The notes beneath the pieces were generated by a model, which was not told the origin of the DNA, made no database searches, and was given only the letters and a program-made list of their open reading frames with translations. This document shows positions 42,503 through 51,806 of a stretch of DNA of 64,000 bases, in pieces. This DNA comes from CAZKHG01 sp964552655 (GTDB lineage Bacteria; Bacteroidota; Bacteroidia; Bacteroidales; Tenuifilaceae): positions 1 to 64,000 of the forward strand of contig CAZKHG010000001.1 in the NCBI GenBank assembly GCA_964552655.1, written 5' to 3'. The translations under genes and the position numbers were made by a program. The number at the start of each line of letters is the position of its first letter. Within the stretch, counting starts at the first letter, position 1.

Positions 42503-43123
42503 CTTCACTAAATTATTCTTAATTGCAAAAACCGCCAGGGCGGTTGAGTTGGGAAGGTTGGTTTTTAAGAGAAGTTCTGCACGGTGCTTCTCAATGGAAC
42601 TTACACTTAGATATAGCTGGTTTGCGATCTGTGATGTAGATAGACCTTGGCAAATGAGTTGGAGTACATCTTTCTCCCGTTGTGATAGCTGTATTGATGT
42701 AACCTCTTTTTTTGCCCGAAGCAATTTAAGTAATAACTCCTGAGAAAAATATGGACGTCCATCAAATACAGATTCAATGGCTTTTTCCAGCTCATCGTAA
42801 TTTGATTCTTTAAGCAGGAAGCCATCTACGCCAAGTTGCACCATAGAATCGTAGTGGCTGATATCATCGTGCATAGAAAGAACAATTATTTTAACTAAAG
42901 GGCATATTTTAAGTGCTTCCCTTGTAGCCTCGATCCCATTCATTTTGGGCATGTTGATATCCATAAGCAACAGGTCAACATTACAACCTTTAAGCAGGGG
43001 GATCAGTTCAAGGCCATTTGATGCTTCACCCACCAGCTCAATATTCTTCATCTCCCGAAGCAACGCCTTAATTCCATCACGCAAAATCCGATGATCATCA
43101 ACAATTATTGTTCTTATTTTCAT
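42497..43123 (-). CDS. NarL/LuxR-family response regulator
   Basis: 208 residues. Receiver domain with D55 (LLLMDINMPKMNG) and the DD pair near the N-terminus (VDDHRIL); a LuxR-type helix-turn-helix (LSQREKDVLQLICQGLSTSQ, SVSSIEKHRAELLLKTNLPN). It is four nt downstream of the PAS kinase (43128-45080), its evident partner. Convergent with the CheY-like gene. Confidence 0.95.
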   Translation of the reverse strand: MKIRTIIVDDHRILRDGIKALLREMKNIELVGEASNGLELIPLLKGCNVDLLLMDINMPKMNGIEATREALKICPLVKIIVLSMHDDISHYDSMVQLGVDGFLLKESNYDELEKAIESVFDGRPYFSQELLLKLLRAKKEVTSIQLSQREKDVLQLICQGLSTSQIANQLYLSVSSIEKHRAELLLKTNLPNSTALAVFAIKNNLVKL

Positions 43124-43127
43124 TTAG

Positions 43128-45080
43128 TTATATTTTGAGTTTCATTTCAAAATTAAACCCCTCGTTCGGTTTGCTTTTTAAAGTATATGATGCTTTCATG
43201 GTATTGAGCCTATTTAGGATATTTAATAGACCTATGCCTTTATCATTTTTTGCGAGTGTACTTTCAAGATTAAACCCAATCCCATCATCTTGATATATGA
43301 GCTGGAGTATGTTATCTTCTAAAAAGAGCATAATTTGAACTTCCTTTGCCTGTGCATACTTTAGAGTATTATTGAGCATCTCTTTGATAATTCTATAACA
43401 ATTAATTTCAACCACCTTGGGCAATCCTATTTCTCCTACATTTTCATTAAAAGAAATAGTAAGAAGTTTTCTGCCCGGTTCAATAAAACTATTAATTGCT
43501 GCAACCAACCCGTAATTGTTAAGTGCATGTGGACTAAGATTTGTGGATATTTCCCTCACACTCCGAATTGTATCGACTAAAATTCCCTGCATGTTTTCAA
43601 TAATTTCAGGTTTATTCTCAGTTTGCTCTCTTTTAAGCAATGATAAATACATGTTAAGGCTTGATAACAGGGGACCTACCTCATCGTGCAGATCTCCGGC
43701 TAATTTGAGCAATTCACGTTCTTCTGTCTCAACAATTGCATTAAGTTTTGCCTGCTCAAAATTTTTCCTCTCGGAAATATCGTGTAAAATTACCTGGAAT
43801 AATGTACGCCTTTCATCCAATAAAGGATTAATACTCATTAGGACATCAATAGTTTTGCCACTGAGCTGCTTAAATTCCCATTCTATAGGATTAAATTTGT
43901 TTTCCCGGGAGTTGTTGAAAAAATCACGAATACCTGATTCTGATTCAATGCCACAAGATTGATGATCTGGGCATAAATTCCATATTGGAAGACCTATTAG
44001 CTGATTTCTATCTATACCAAACATTTCAATGGCACTATCATTAGTGTCAATAATTACATCATTCTCCACCAAAAGAATTGCGTCTGTTGCGCTCATGAAA
44101 AGCATGCGGTAACGCTGCTCGCTTTCGTATAGAATACCCTCCATCTCTTTTCTAGGGGAAATATCAGTATGGGTTCCAACAATCCGTAATGGTTTACCTT
44201 CATAGCTTCGTTCAACAATTTTACCTTTGGTAAGAATCCATTGCAGGTTGCCCAGCTTGTTTTTAATTCGGTACTCAATGTGAAAATTATTTGAACGCCC
44301 TTCAAAATGTTCCTTTATTTTCTCATCAACAAATACCTTATCTTCTTCATAAATAAGCTTTCTCCAATTTTCAATATTAACGGCCATCTCATCTGGTGTA
44401 TATTTCAGAATCTCGAAAAATTTTTTGCTTACAAAATTTGTGTTATTTTCCAAATCAAGTTCCCAAACAACCTCATTCACACTATCAAGGGCAAGGTTAA
44501 AGCGATTTTCGTTTACATACAGGTCTCTATTAATCTTCTCTAAGTTACTGTTCACCATACCCAGTGTTACTATAGCCATAGTTGCAAAACAAAGAAAGAA
44601 AACAGTCCTTGAGAACCACTGATAAGTAGAATGCGATAGAGCATTAAAATCCCATTCATAATGAATCCAGCTCATATTAATCGATAATGTAAATACGATC
44701 AGTATGATAAATGACAGTCCAAGCAATATAATGCCATAGCGTAACCCAAAAAAAGTAGTGGTAACAATTATTGAAAAGAAAACTATGAATAGCCCCAGTC
44801 CAAAAAGACCAAATGTGTTAAGGGAAATCCATCCCAACGTAAAAACATACCCCAGAAGTACAGCCAGTCTTATTCTATAATTAACTTTTGATCGGGTTAT
44901 ATAGGATATAATTAAAATTACTGAAATCAGAATATCCACTATAAAAAGTGGTTTAACCCCCATTAAAAAAATCCTGTACCCAGAAACAAAGGCAGCCGGG
45001 ACAGAAACTATTGTTCCAACAAGCAAAAGTTTATCAGCTATTTTTATTCTTGTTTCCTCAAATTTGCTTGTCAGGTCCAT
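43128..45080 (-). CDS. Multi-TM, double-PAS sensor histidine kinase (HisKA_3)
   Basis: 650 residues. Residues 1-185 contain about six membrane helices, two PAS domains follow (about 195-310, with a PAC-like IVGTHTDIS, and about 320-435), then the dimerisation segment with the phospho-acceptor H465 (LAGDLHDEVG) and a GHKL ATPase (EMLNNTLKYAQA, YQDDGIGFN). An intracellular or membrane-lipid signal seems likely. Divergent from nothing nearby; a 154-bp gap separates it from the DUF4340 gene, which has its own terminator. Confidence 0.93.
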   Translation of the reverse strand: MDLTSKFEETRIKIADKLLLVGTIVSVPAAFVSGYRIFLMGVKPLFIVDILISVILIISYITRSKVNYRIRLAVLLGYVFTLGWISLNTFGLFGLGLFIVFFSIIVTTTFFGLRYGIILLGLSFIILIVFTLSINMSWIHYEWDFNALSHSTYQWFSRTVFFLCFATMAIVTLGMVNSNLEKINRDLYVNENRFNLALDSVNEVVWELDLENNTNFVSKKFFEILKYTPDEMAVNIENWRKLIYEEDKVFVDEKIKEHFEGRSNNFHIEYRIKNKLGNLQWILTKGKIVERSYEGKPLRIVGTHTDISPRKEMEGILYESEQRYRMLFMSATDAILLVENDVIIDTNDSAIEMFGIDRNQLIGLPIWNLCPDHQSCGIESESGIRDFFNNSRENKFNPIEWEFKQLSGKTIDVLMSINPLLDERRTLFQVILHDISERKNFEQAKLNAIVETEERELLKLAGDLHDEVGPLLSSLNMYLSLLKREQTENKPEIIENMQGILVDTIRSVREISTNLSPHALNNYGLVAAINSFIEPGRKLLTISFNENVGEIGLPKVVEINCYRIIKEMLNNTLKYAQAKEVQIMLFLEDNILQLIYQDDGIGFNLESTLAKNDKGIGLLNILNRLNTMKASYTLKSKPNEGFNFEMKLKI

Positions 45081-45171
45081 TTTGTGATCTTATAAACATA
45101 CTGCTATCAAATATAGTCGAATTTGAGGAAAAAGATATTTGTATTTTGATTTCAGTATTCCATTATATTAT

Positions 45172-45217
45172 AAAAAAAGGGATATATTAAACCAATAATT
45201 TTAATATATCCCTTTAA
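45172..45217 (-). terminator. Terminator of the Gld-type ABC operon
   Basis: Stem of 16 bp: AAAGGGATATATTAAA (45176-45191) pairs with its complement at 45200-45215, 8-nt loop. On the minus strand it ends in a run of seven T. It lies 20-60 nt after the DUF4340 stop. Confidence 0.85.
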
Positions 45218-45234
45218 AAAAATATTTATTAAAA

Positions 45235-46209
45235 CTAGTTTTTTCTGGAAGGCAGAAACTCCTTTTTTCCCTTAAAGATATCCTTAAATAAACCCTTTTT
45301 ATCGGACGTAAACCATGAACCCGGGTTTTGCGATGAGTTAACCTCAATGGTACCATCCTCTTTCACAAACCCATCTACCGTGAGGTTGCTCATATTGTTC
45401 CCCTCAACTGTAAGCTGGAAGGTTGAGTTACCCACAGGGGTATAGGCATCATCAAAAGTTGATGCATTCTTTAAACTAAGCTGACCGAGGTAATTCGATA
45501 CCTTAGCCGAATCTGCCAGCTGATTCCCAACCATCCACTTCTTGTTCTCCAGTGAGAGAACAAAGCTGCTGTCGGCTGGATACCTGAATGTTAACCGGGT
45601 AATATCAGGTTTATTCAACCTGATGAAAGCTCTGTTCCTCCAGCTGTTGAAGGCCTGGTTGAATACGAAGGTTAAAAACCCATCAACGGCATAAATCTCA
45701 TCCTCATCTGCAATACGAACATAGGATGTACCAATTACCCCTCCGCCTCCATAGGCAGAATAAGGATCCTGTGATTGCTGGTAAGTAAATTTGCCAATGT
45801 AGAGGTTAAGTTTTTCCCTTTCGCCTTCAAAAACCTTAATCTTTGTTGCAGAAGTATCGGTAAGCAGGTATTCTGCCCACTTATCTTTTGAACGGGATAC
45901 CAAACGTTTGACCTTAATTTCGATTAGCTGGGCCAACAAGTTCCGGATGGAATTTTTTTCTGGGTCAACTTCAATTTTTCCATTACTCACTTTCCAGTCG
46001 TTGCCCTTTTTAGTAAACACAACCTCCTGCCCTTTTTCAGTCTGTGGGTAGAGTAAAATTTTGCTCACTTTAGACGTATCCAGCTGAACGATATCAGTTT
46101 TAAGGGTCCGTTCGGTTCTGGCTGATCGGAAAAACTTAACAAAAATAAAAAGGGCTATAAGTACAGCCAATAATATGAGCAAGTACTTGTTATTAAATTT
46201 CTTAGACAT
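45235..46209 (-). CDS. DUF4340-domain protein (GldG-associated)
   Basis: 324 residues with one N-terminal membrane helix (about 8-27) and a large extracytoplasmic part of beta-rich DUF4340 type (DTSKVSKILLYPQTEKG, KVSNGKIEVDPEKNSIRNLL, SNYLGQLSLKNASTFDD). It overlaps GldG by 8 nt and is the last gene of the ABC operon, as found in other Bacteroidetes and Proteobacteria. Likely a subunit or partner of the GldFG transporter; function not demonstrated. Confidence 0.88.
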   Translation of the reverse strand: MSKKFNNKYLLILLAVLIALFIFVKFFRSARTERTLKTDIVQLDTSKVSKILLYPQTEKGQEVVFTKKGNDWKVSNGKIEVDPEKNSIRNLLAQLIEIKVKRLVSRSKDKWAEYLLTDTSATKIKVFEGEREKLNLYIGKFTYQQSQDPYSAYGGGGVIGTSYVRIADEDEIYAVDGFLTFVFNQAFNSWRNRAFIRLNKPDITRLTFRYPADSSFVLSLENKKWMVGNQLADSAKVSNYLGQLSLKNASTFDDAYTPVGNSTFQLTVEGNNMSNLTVDGFVKEDGTIEVNSSQNPGSWFTSDKKGLFKDIFKGKKEFLPSRKN

Positions 46210-47713
46210 AACTCTCCTCCATTCTTTTAATTCGTTTGTTCCTGTTTACCTGTGATCTGAAAAAGCCATACCCTAAGATGAGCAGGATTGGCAGCAGAAA
46301 ATTCAACCATTTAAGGAAGGCTTTCCGGCCATCGGAAATCTCATCAAGCGGTCGTGATGTAACTCCCTTTGTACGCAGGCTGATCAAACCGGTATCGTCC
46401 GAAAGCCAGTCAATGCTATTCACCAAAAAGTTAACATTATCGGGCTGAAGCTGCTGCGCCCTTTCGCCTGAGCCATTGATGGCAAAATCACCATTCCCGA
46501 TGACAACCATTTTTGATATGCTACTACCAGCAAGTTTTCCCTCAAACAGCCCTGCTAAAGGGATGTTACTCCTGGGAAAATCTTTAATAGTCCATTGCCG
46601 CTGGATATTAAAGTAAATCGGAGCTTTCTCTGTCCCAGATTTTTCTGATGAAAAAGCAATTGGGGTATATTTTATGGTTGAGTCACCTGAGTATTCTATG
46701 GAACTTGGGAACTGCATGACAACCGCTTCAAGTCCGCTACCAATGGGGTGCGAAGAGAACTTTGATACAACCGGAATGTAAGGAAACTGCATACTGGTTA
46801 CAAACCTGAATGCACCTTGCTGCTGTTGTACCTGAACCGATGCGCATTTAGCATCAACAACAACGTTGTCCTCTACTATTATTCCCTTACTCTTTAACCA
46901 CGATTCCAACCCTGTATTTTTAACCGATCCATAGCCATTCTGAAGATCAGCCTTAACTCTGCTCATTGCAACAAGAATTTTACCTCCTTTGGCTAGAAAC
47001 CCGTCTAGCTGGTTCAGATGACTAACCTTAATACTATCCTGAGGTCTCAGAATAAGAATGGTTTTAACCCTTTCAGGTATTACTGTTGAATCAGTTAAAG
47101 TTAGCGGTTCAACATTATAAAGCACGGTTAATTCCTGGTAAGCCTGCGGGATTTCGCCAATGCCGGGTTCGCCATGGCCCTGTAACAACCCAACAGTAGG
47201 TTTGTTTTCAATTGAAACTTTTTTAATAGCAGTTGAAAGGGTGTATTCAATTGGCCCACCAGGCTGAACAAAGGGGATGGTTTCTTTTCTCTCCCCAATA
47301 GAAACAACAAGACCCATAAAAGCCTTCTGCTGCTTCATCTGGTCCTTTTCACGAACATTGATCATTACTGGTTGGACGCCTGCCTGCATGGCATCACGCT
47401 CTGATTTTTCATCCTGGTTAGGGTTTACAAATTCATATACCAGGTTTCCTTTGGAAAGGCTATTGTACTCAATTAAAAGTTCTTTCATATCCTTTTTGCC
47501 CTTAGCCACATCAGGCGGAAGGTTCTCTGAGTAGTATGCCTTAACAGTTACCGGTTCCGGTAAATTTTTAAGAATATCTTTGGTAGCTTTGCTTAAGGTG
47601 TACTGGTTATCCTCTGTAAAATCGAGCCTGATAAAAAAATCCTGAGAGATCAGGTTTAAAATCAGCACAATTGCAATCACCAGAAGGATTGAAATATATA
47701 ATCTGTTTTTCAT
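46202..47713 (-). CDS. gldG: GldG-family ABC transporter substrate-side subunit
   Basis: 503 residues: a membrane helix near the N-terminus (about 4-22), a large extracytoplasmic region (EDNQYTLSKATKDILKNLPE, VTVKAYYSENLPP, LLIEYNSLS) and a C-terminal helix (about 470-488). This is the GldG/Gldg-like ABC-2 auxiliary component. In Flavobacterium GldG works with GldF and GldA and is needed for gliding. Follows the permease by 24 nt. Whether this cell glides cannot be decided here. Confidence 0.88.
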   Translation of the reverse strand: MKNRLYISILLVIAIVLILNLISQDFFIRLDFTEDNQYTLSKATKDILKNLPEPVTVKAYYSENLPPDVAKGKKDMKELLIEYNSLSKGNLVYEFVNPNQDEKSERDAMQAGVQPVMINVREKDQMKQQKAFMGLVVSIGERKETIPFVQPGGPIEYTLSTAIKKVSIENKPTVGLLQGHGEPGIGEIPQAYQELTVLYNVEPLTLTDSTVIPERVKTILILRPQDSIKVSHLNQLDGFLAKGGKILVAMSRVKADLQNGYGSVKNTGLESWLKSKGIIVEDNVVVDAKCASVQVQQQQGAFRFVTSMQFPYIPVVSKFSSHPIGSGLEAVVMQFPSSIEYSGDSTIKYTPIAFSSEKSGTEKAPIYFNIQRQWTIKDFPRSNIPLAGLFEGKLAGSSISKMVVIGNGDFAINGSGERAQQLQPDNVNFLVNSIDWLSDDTGLISLRTKGVTSRPLDEISDGRKAFLKWLNFLLPILLILGYGFFRSQVNRNKRIKRMEESYV

Positions 47714-47737
47714 TGTTTTCGGGTATTAACGTTTATT

Positions 47738-48463
47738 CTATCCGTTGGTTTTTCTTTTCGACAACGAAACTTCCGTAAGGAAAAGCCCCAGGAATATCAG
47801 GGATAAGAAGTAGATGATATCCTTACTGTCAACCACTCCTCTGGAAATGCTTTCGAAATGGTTGCTAAGGCTAAGCATATTAAACATATCTCCGATAAAG
47901 CCAGTTGCGCTCCCTTTAAGAACATCAAAGATGATATGGAAGAACAGGCCAATAAAGAGCGATATCAGGAATGCAACAATCTGATTGCTGGTAATGCTGC
48001 TGGAGTACAGACCAATACTGATGTAGGTTGCGCTCATAAGTAAAAGGCCAAGATAACCGCAAATTACCTCGCCGGTATCAAGGTTGCCAATGGAGGAAAT
48101 GGTGAAAACATAGGGTAATGTTAGCAATAGGGCAATACAAATCAGTGTGAATGTTGATAAAAACTTGCCTAGTACAACCTGCCTGTCCGATATGGCTTTG
48201 GTTAGCAGCAATTCAATTGTTCCGGATTTTCGTTCCTCTGCCAGCAAACGCATGGTTAACGCCGGGATAAAAAAGAAAAGCGTCCAGTAAGCGATTGAAA
48301 AAAAGGGACGCATGGTTGCCTGTTTTATCAGGAATACATCGGAGCCTTGCAACCAGGTAAAAAATCCGCTGAAACCCAAAAACAAAACCAGCATGATGTA
48401 TGCAATCAGCGAATCGAAGAATGAATGCAATTCCCGTTTGGTGATTATTAATATTGATTTCAT
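47738..48463 (-). CDS. gldF: ABC-2 type permease (GldF-like)
   Basis: 241 residues with about six membrane helices. Typical ABC-2 landmarks: ITKRELHSFFDSLIAYIML at the start, RLLAEERKSGTIELLLTKAIS (coupling helix with EExxGT), and alternating helices with short loops. Second gene of the operon, 112 nt after the ATP-binding subunit and 24 nt before GldG. Permease of the GldAFG transporter, exporting or organising an unknown substrate at the inner membrane. Confidence 0.88.
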   Translation of the reverse strand: MKSILIITKRELHSFFDSLIAYIMLVLFLGFSGFFTWLQGSDVFLIKQATMRPFFSIAYWTLFFFIPALTMRLLAEERKSGTIELLLTKAISDRQVVLGKFLSTFTLICIALLLTLPYVFTISSIGNLDTGEVICGYLGLLLMSATYISIGLYSSSITSNQIVAFLISLFIGLFFHIIFDVLKGSATGFIGDMFNMLSLSNHFESISRGVVDSKDIIYFLSLIFLGLFLTEVSLSKRKTNG

Positions 48464-48575
48464 TGTATTATGTTTTGCTATTATTTAAAACTTGTTTTAT
48501 GGATTTTTAATTTACGATTGATGACTTTAGAATAAGGGATTCTCAACCCCAGGTATCGTAAATCTCAAATCGCAA

Positions 48576-49505
48576 TTAGTTTAAAGTCAGTTCTCTGAAT
48601 ATATCTTCAAGTTTTGTTTCTGAAGCTGTCATCTCGGTAAGCACCCAGTTGTTCTTAACGCATACGTTAAAAATCTCCCGTTTTGAGGATGAACCCGGGC
48701 TGCTTTGGATGGTGAAGCGATTCTTAGTCCTGTCCATAAAATCGACATTGTCTATAGTAGATATTGCCCGAAGAGTGCGGGCAATTGAATCGGCGTCGCC
48801 GTCTTCAATCCGAACGGTCAGCATCTCATTGCCTTTTGCCTGCTTACGAAGGGTTTCAGCTGTACCATCGGCCACAATTGCCCCCTTGTTGATGATCAGA
48901 ATCCTGTCGCAGGTTGCCTCAACCTCTGAAAGTATGTGAGTGCTGAGAATAACTGTTTTCTCCTTTCCCAACTCCCTGATAAGCCGGCGGATCTCAACGA
49001 TCTGGTTGGGGTCAAGTCCAGTGGTTGGCTCATCGAGAATCAGAATCTCAGGATCGTGTATCATGGCCTGGGCCAGGCCAACCCGCTGGCGAAAACCTTT
49101 ACTCAACTCCCCTATTTTTTTGTGTTTCTCGGAGTTGATTCCACAAACCCTGATCATCTCCCTGACACGGGCAGGAATGTAAACTTTATCAATCCCTTGC
49201 AAAGCAGCGCAAAATTCCAGGTAATCTATTACCGGCATATCGTTATATAACGGGTTGCTTTCGGGCAGGTAGCCAATGTGCTTTTTAATCTCCTCGGCAT
49301 CCGTTTTAATAGATTTGCCGCCGATAAAGACTTCTCCCTCCTCGCAGTTGAGGTAGTTGGTGATAATCTTCATGGTTGTGGTTTTTCCGGCTCCGTTTGG
49401 CCCCAAAAAACCGACAATTTCGCCGGTTTTTACGCTGAATGAAATATTATCCACAGCTTTCTGGTAACCATACTTTTTGGTTAAATTTTCAATGCGTATG
49501 TCCAT
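48576..49505 (-). CDS. gldA: ABC transporter ATP-binding protein (GldA-like)
   Basis: 309 residues. Walker A GPNGAGKT (35-42), signature LSKGFRQRVGLAQA, Walker B ILILDEPTTGLDP, and the H-loop STHILSE are intact; the C-terminal extension (about 220-309) is the regulatory part seen in GldA/NatA-type ABC-2 systems. First gene of the GldAFG-DUF4340 operon, 45 nt after the preceding secreted-protein gene. Confidence 0.9.
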   Translation of the reverse strand: MDIRIENLTKKYGYQKAVDNISFSVKTGEIVGFLGPNGAGKTTTMKIITNYLNCEEGEVFIGGKSIKTDAEEIKKHIGYLPESNPLYNDMPVIDYLEFCAALQGIDKVYIPARVREMIRVCGINSEKHKKIGELSKGFRQRVGLAQAMIHDPEILILDEPTTGLDPNQIVEIRRLIRELGKEKTVILSTHILSEVEATCDRILIINKGAIVADGTAETLRKQAKGNEMLTVRIEDGDADSIARTLRAISTIDNVDFMDRTKNRFTIQSSPGSSSKREIFNVCVKNNWVLTEMTASETKLEDIFRELTLN

Positions 49506-49550
49506 AAAAATTGATTTGTAAAAAGATAGGTTTTTGTTTATTCTAGTTTG

Positions 49551-50192
49551 TTATATTAAAATCGAACCTGAGGGTTGCTGTCGGGGGTGATAGTTTTGCT
49601 TTTGGGGAAGCACCTTTTTAAGCTCTTTGGACTTCCCGGGAATTGTATCAGAAGGAGGTACATTTTCCAGGTCATCGAAGGGATAAAACCTTTTCATCAG
49701 CCTATCCATCATCTCCTGATGATGTTTCATCATTTCCCGGATATCATCACCAAAAAAGAAATCATCGCCTTTGTTTAAAAGTGAATCGTTTAGCCAGGGG
49801 CTCCAATCAAAATGAGGTTTTAGGTTTTTATCGGAAAAGTTGAAAAATTCATTAAGGGTTGAATCGCTGCTAAATGGCCAGCCAAACCCATTAATATCAA
49901 AATTGAAATCAAAATTAAAAGGTGATTTTTGCTTCAAACTTCTAATTACTGAATCGATATCTGGGGGGAATGTGCCATTACCCGACCACGAATACGAGTA
50001 TGTAGAATCGTAACGTGTTACATTTCCCTTATCGTCATATTCCTTTTTCACATCAATTTTCACATCCGGTTTATTAGGCTTTGCCTTTTTTACTTCCTGG
50101 GCAAACCCGGGATAATTCAATAGTGTTGATAATGAGAGGGAAGTTGCCATGAGCAACAGGATTCCAAAACCTCTGGTTTTAATTGTTTTCAT
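49551..50192 (-). CDS. Secreted Asp/Phe/Pro-rich protein of unknown function
   Basis: 213 residues with a signal peptide (about 1-31). The mature part is unusually rich in Asp, Phe, Trp and Pro (FNFDFNFDINGFGWPFSSD; LNKGDDFFFGDDIREMMKHH), then a Lys-rich tail; a DDKGNVTRYDSTYSYS phrase is shared with other Bacteroidetes secreted proteins. It looks intrinsically disordered or peptide-binding. No recognised domain. Its proximity (45 nt) to the GldA-like gene on the same strand suggests shared transcription. Confidence 0.65.
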   Translation of the reverse strand: MKTIKTRGFGILLLMATSLSLSTLLNYPGFAQEVKKAKPNKPDVKIDVKKEYDDKGNVTRYDSTYSYSWSGNGTFPPDIDSVIRSLKQKSPFNFDFNFDINGFGWPFSSDSTLNEFFNFSDKNLKPHFDWSPWLNDSLLNKGDDFFFGDDIREMMKHHQEMMDRLMKRFYPFDDLENVPPSDTIPGKSKELKKVLPQKQNYHPRQQPSGSILI

Positions 50193-50433
50193 AGCCTATT
50201 CATTTAATGAGTGTAATAATTTTCAATAAACAGCTAGTAATCCAACTAAAAGGATGACAAAAATAAAAAGATAGTTTACCGGTTATCAAGGGTATTAAAA
50301 CAAGCTTAACAGTTTTTAACCTTGTTTAACTGATATTTAAATACAACCAACAAATGTGGTAAGGGGAAATTTTGCAATGAGAAAAGCTAAGAGGTTGTTT
50401 TTAAGATCATTAATAGATTAGTGGAATTAAGAA

Positions 50434-51153
50434 TCAAATCAGTTTTGTCATTAGGGGCAAACTGTCAATATCGTTTTCCAGCGCATTGCCTACCACTACA
50501 ATATCAGCGCCGGCATTCCAGGCGGTTTGTACCTGTTCGGGTGATTTCAAACCACCTCCAACCATCAACGGGATTTGAATTTCCTGTTTCACGGCAGCTA
50601 TCATTTCGGCCGGGACAGGTACCTTTGCACCGCTTCCCGCTTCCAGGTAGATTAATTTTAGGCCAAGCTGTTCACCAGCTATGGCAGTTGCAACAGCAAT
50701 ATCCGTTTTGGTTGATGGAATAGGCATGGTATTGCTCATGTATTGAACCGAAGTGGGGTTGTTCCCATCTATCAGGATGTAACCAGTAGGGATAACTTCA
50801 ATACCGCTATTCTTGATTGCACGGGAAACCAGCACGTGCTGCCCGATGAGAAAATCAGGATTTCGGCCAGAAATAAGTGATAACAGCAGCAATGCATCGG
50901 CTTTTTCATTGAATTGTAACGCATTCCCTGGAAAAAGTACTACAGGTAGTTTTGTATGCCTTTTGATTTCTTTTATGTAATTCGAAATATCCACATTCAC
51001 CAAACTTCCGCCTATTAATAGCATCGAAACATCACAGCCATTGGCCACCTGAATCACTTTTAAAAGGTGATTTATATCCGATTTATCGGGATCAATCAGA
51101 AGTGCAAAAAGTTTCCTGCTATTTTGAGATTCTAAAATTCGCTGATAAACCAT
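50434..51153 (-). CDS. pcrB: Geranylgeranylglyceryl/heptaprenylglyceryl phosphate synthase (PcrB family)
   Basis: 239 residues with the TIM-barrel pattern of GGGPS. Phosphate-binding and substrate motifs: LLIDPDKSD at the N-terminus, LLIGGSL, VLFPGNALQF, YLEAGSGAKVPVPAEMI and LMVGGGLKSPEQVQ. The enzyme joins a polyprenyl diphosphate to sn-glycerol-1-phosphate, an archaeal-type ether linkage. Bacteroidetes members are known to be functional enzymes in vitro; what lipid they make in the cell is less clear. Six nt downstream of the phosphopantetheinyl transferase on the same strand. Confidence 0.92.
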   Translation of the reverse strand: MVYQRILESQNSRKLFALLIDPDKSDINHLLKVIQVANGCDVSMLLIGGSLVNVDISNYIKEIKRHTKLPVVLFPGNALQFNEKADALLLLSLISGRNPDFLIGQHVLVSRAIKNSGIEVIPTGYILIDGNNPTSVQYMSNTMPIPSTKTDIAVATAIAGEQLGLKLIYLEAGSGAKVPVPAEMIAAVKQEIQIPLMVGGGLKSPEQVQTAWNAGADIVVVGNALENDIDSLPLMTKLI

Positions 51154-51158
51154 AATCC

Positions 51159-51794
51159 CTACTCCTCTTCTTGTTTTTGATCGTTGAATGTAACCCAGGA
51201 TAAACAGTACTCATCAAAAAAAATGTATTTGGGGTTAAGCAAGTATGTAAAACCTTGCTCCTTTGTATGAACTTCAATAGTTCCACCATCGGGTTGAATG
51301 TTGAGTTCAGGTATCAGGATATCCCTGGTAAAATACTTGCTGGAGCTCCAGGGGAGCTTATAAACCGATTCTTTAATGCACCAGGTCAGGGCCATCTGCT
51401 TCTGATCCTCGATGTCAATCCAACCTTTTTCAATTTCGGAGAGGTATTTAGACTCAATGGCGTTGTACCTGCGATCAATATGTTCAACATCAACCCCAAC
51501 ATGCAGCTTGGGGTTTAAGGCGACGGCCACCATTTGCCCCGAATGGCTGATTGAAATATTCTGTTCCCCTGAACTAAAGAATGGCCTGCCATTTAGCGTG
51601 TACTCAATGGGTTCATCAATTTTTAGGAATTTAAGGATTAACCTTACAGTCATCCACTCAACCCTTCGTTTCGGGTTAGTAAATTTATTCTTAAACCCGT
51701 TATTTGAGAGGGAGTAGAGCTCCTCTTCGGTTTCAGTTATCCGCCAAACGGCCACTCTCGTTTCACTATCGTTAATTACCCAGAACAGTCCCAT
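51159..51794 (-). CDS. 4'-phosphopantetheinyl transferase (Sfp-type)
   Basis: 211 residues. Mg-binding motif GVDVE (residues about 108-112) and WCIKESVYKL (WxxKExxxK) are intact, with SISHSG upstream as usual. Transfers phosphopantetheine from CoA to carrier proteins of fatty acid, polyketide or non-ribosomal peptide synthesis. No carrier-protein gene nearby. Followed by pcrB after five nt and preceded by gldD (12-nt gap). Confidence 0.93.
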   Translation of the reverse strand: MGLFWVINDSETRVAVWRITETEEELYSLSNNGFKNKFTNPKRRVEWMTVRLILKFLKIDEPIEYTLNGRPFFSSGEQNISISHSGQMVAVALNPKLHVGVDVEHIDRRYNAIESKYLSEIEKGWIDIEDQKQMALTWCIKESVYKLPWSSSKYFTRDILIPELNIQPDGGTIEVHTKEQGFTYLLNPKYIFFDEYCLSWVTFNDQKQEEE

Positions 51795-51806
51795 GAATGC
51801 AAGTTA

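Noticed and set aside
45176..45215. Long AT-rich palindrome as an operator
   Set aside because: It sits just after the last gene of the ABC operon and runs into seven T on the minus strand, so a terminator is the simpler reading.
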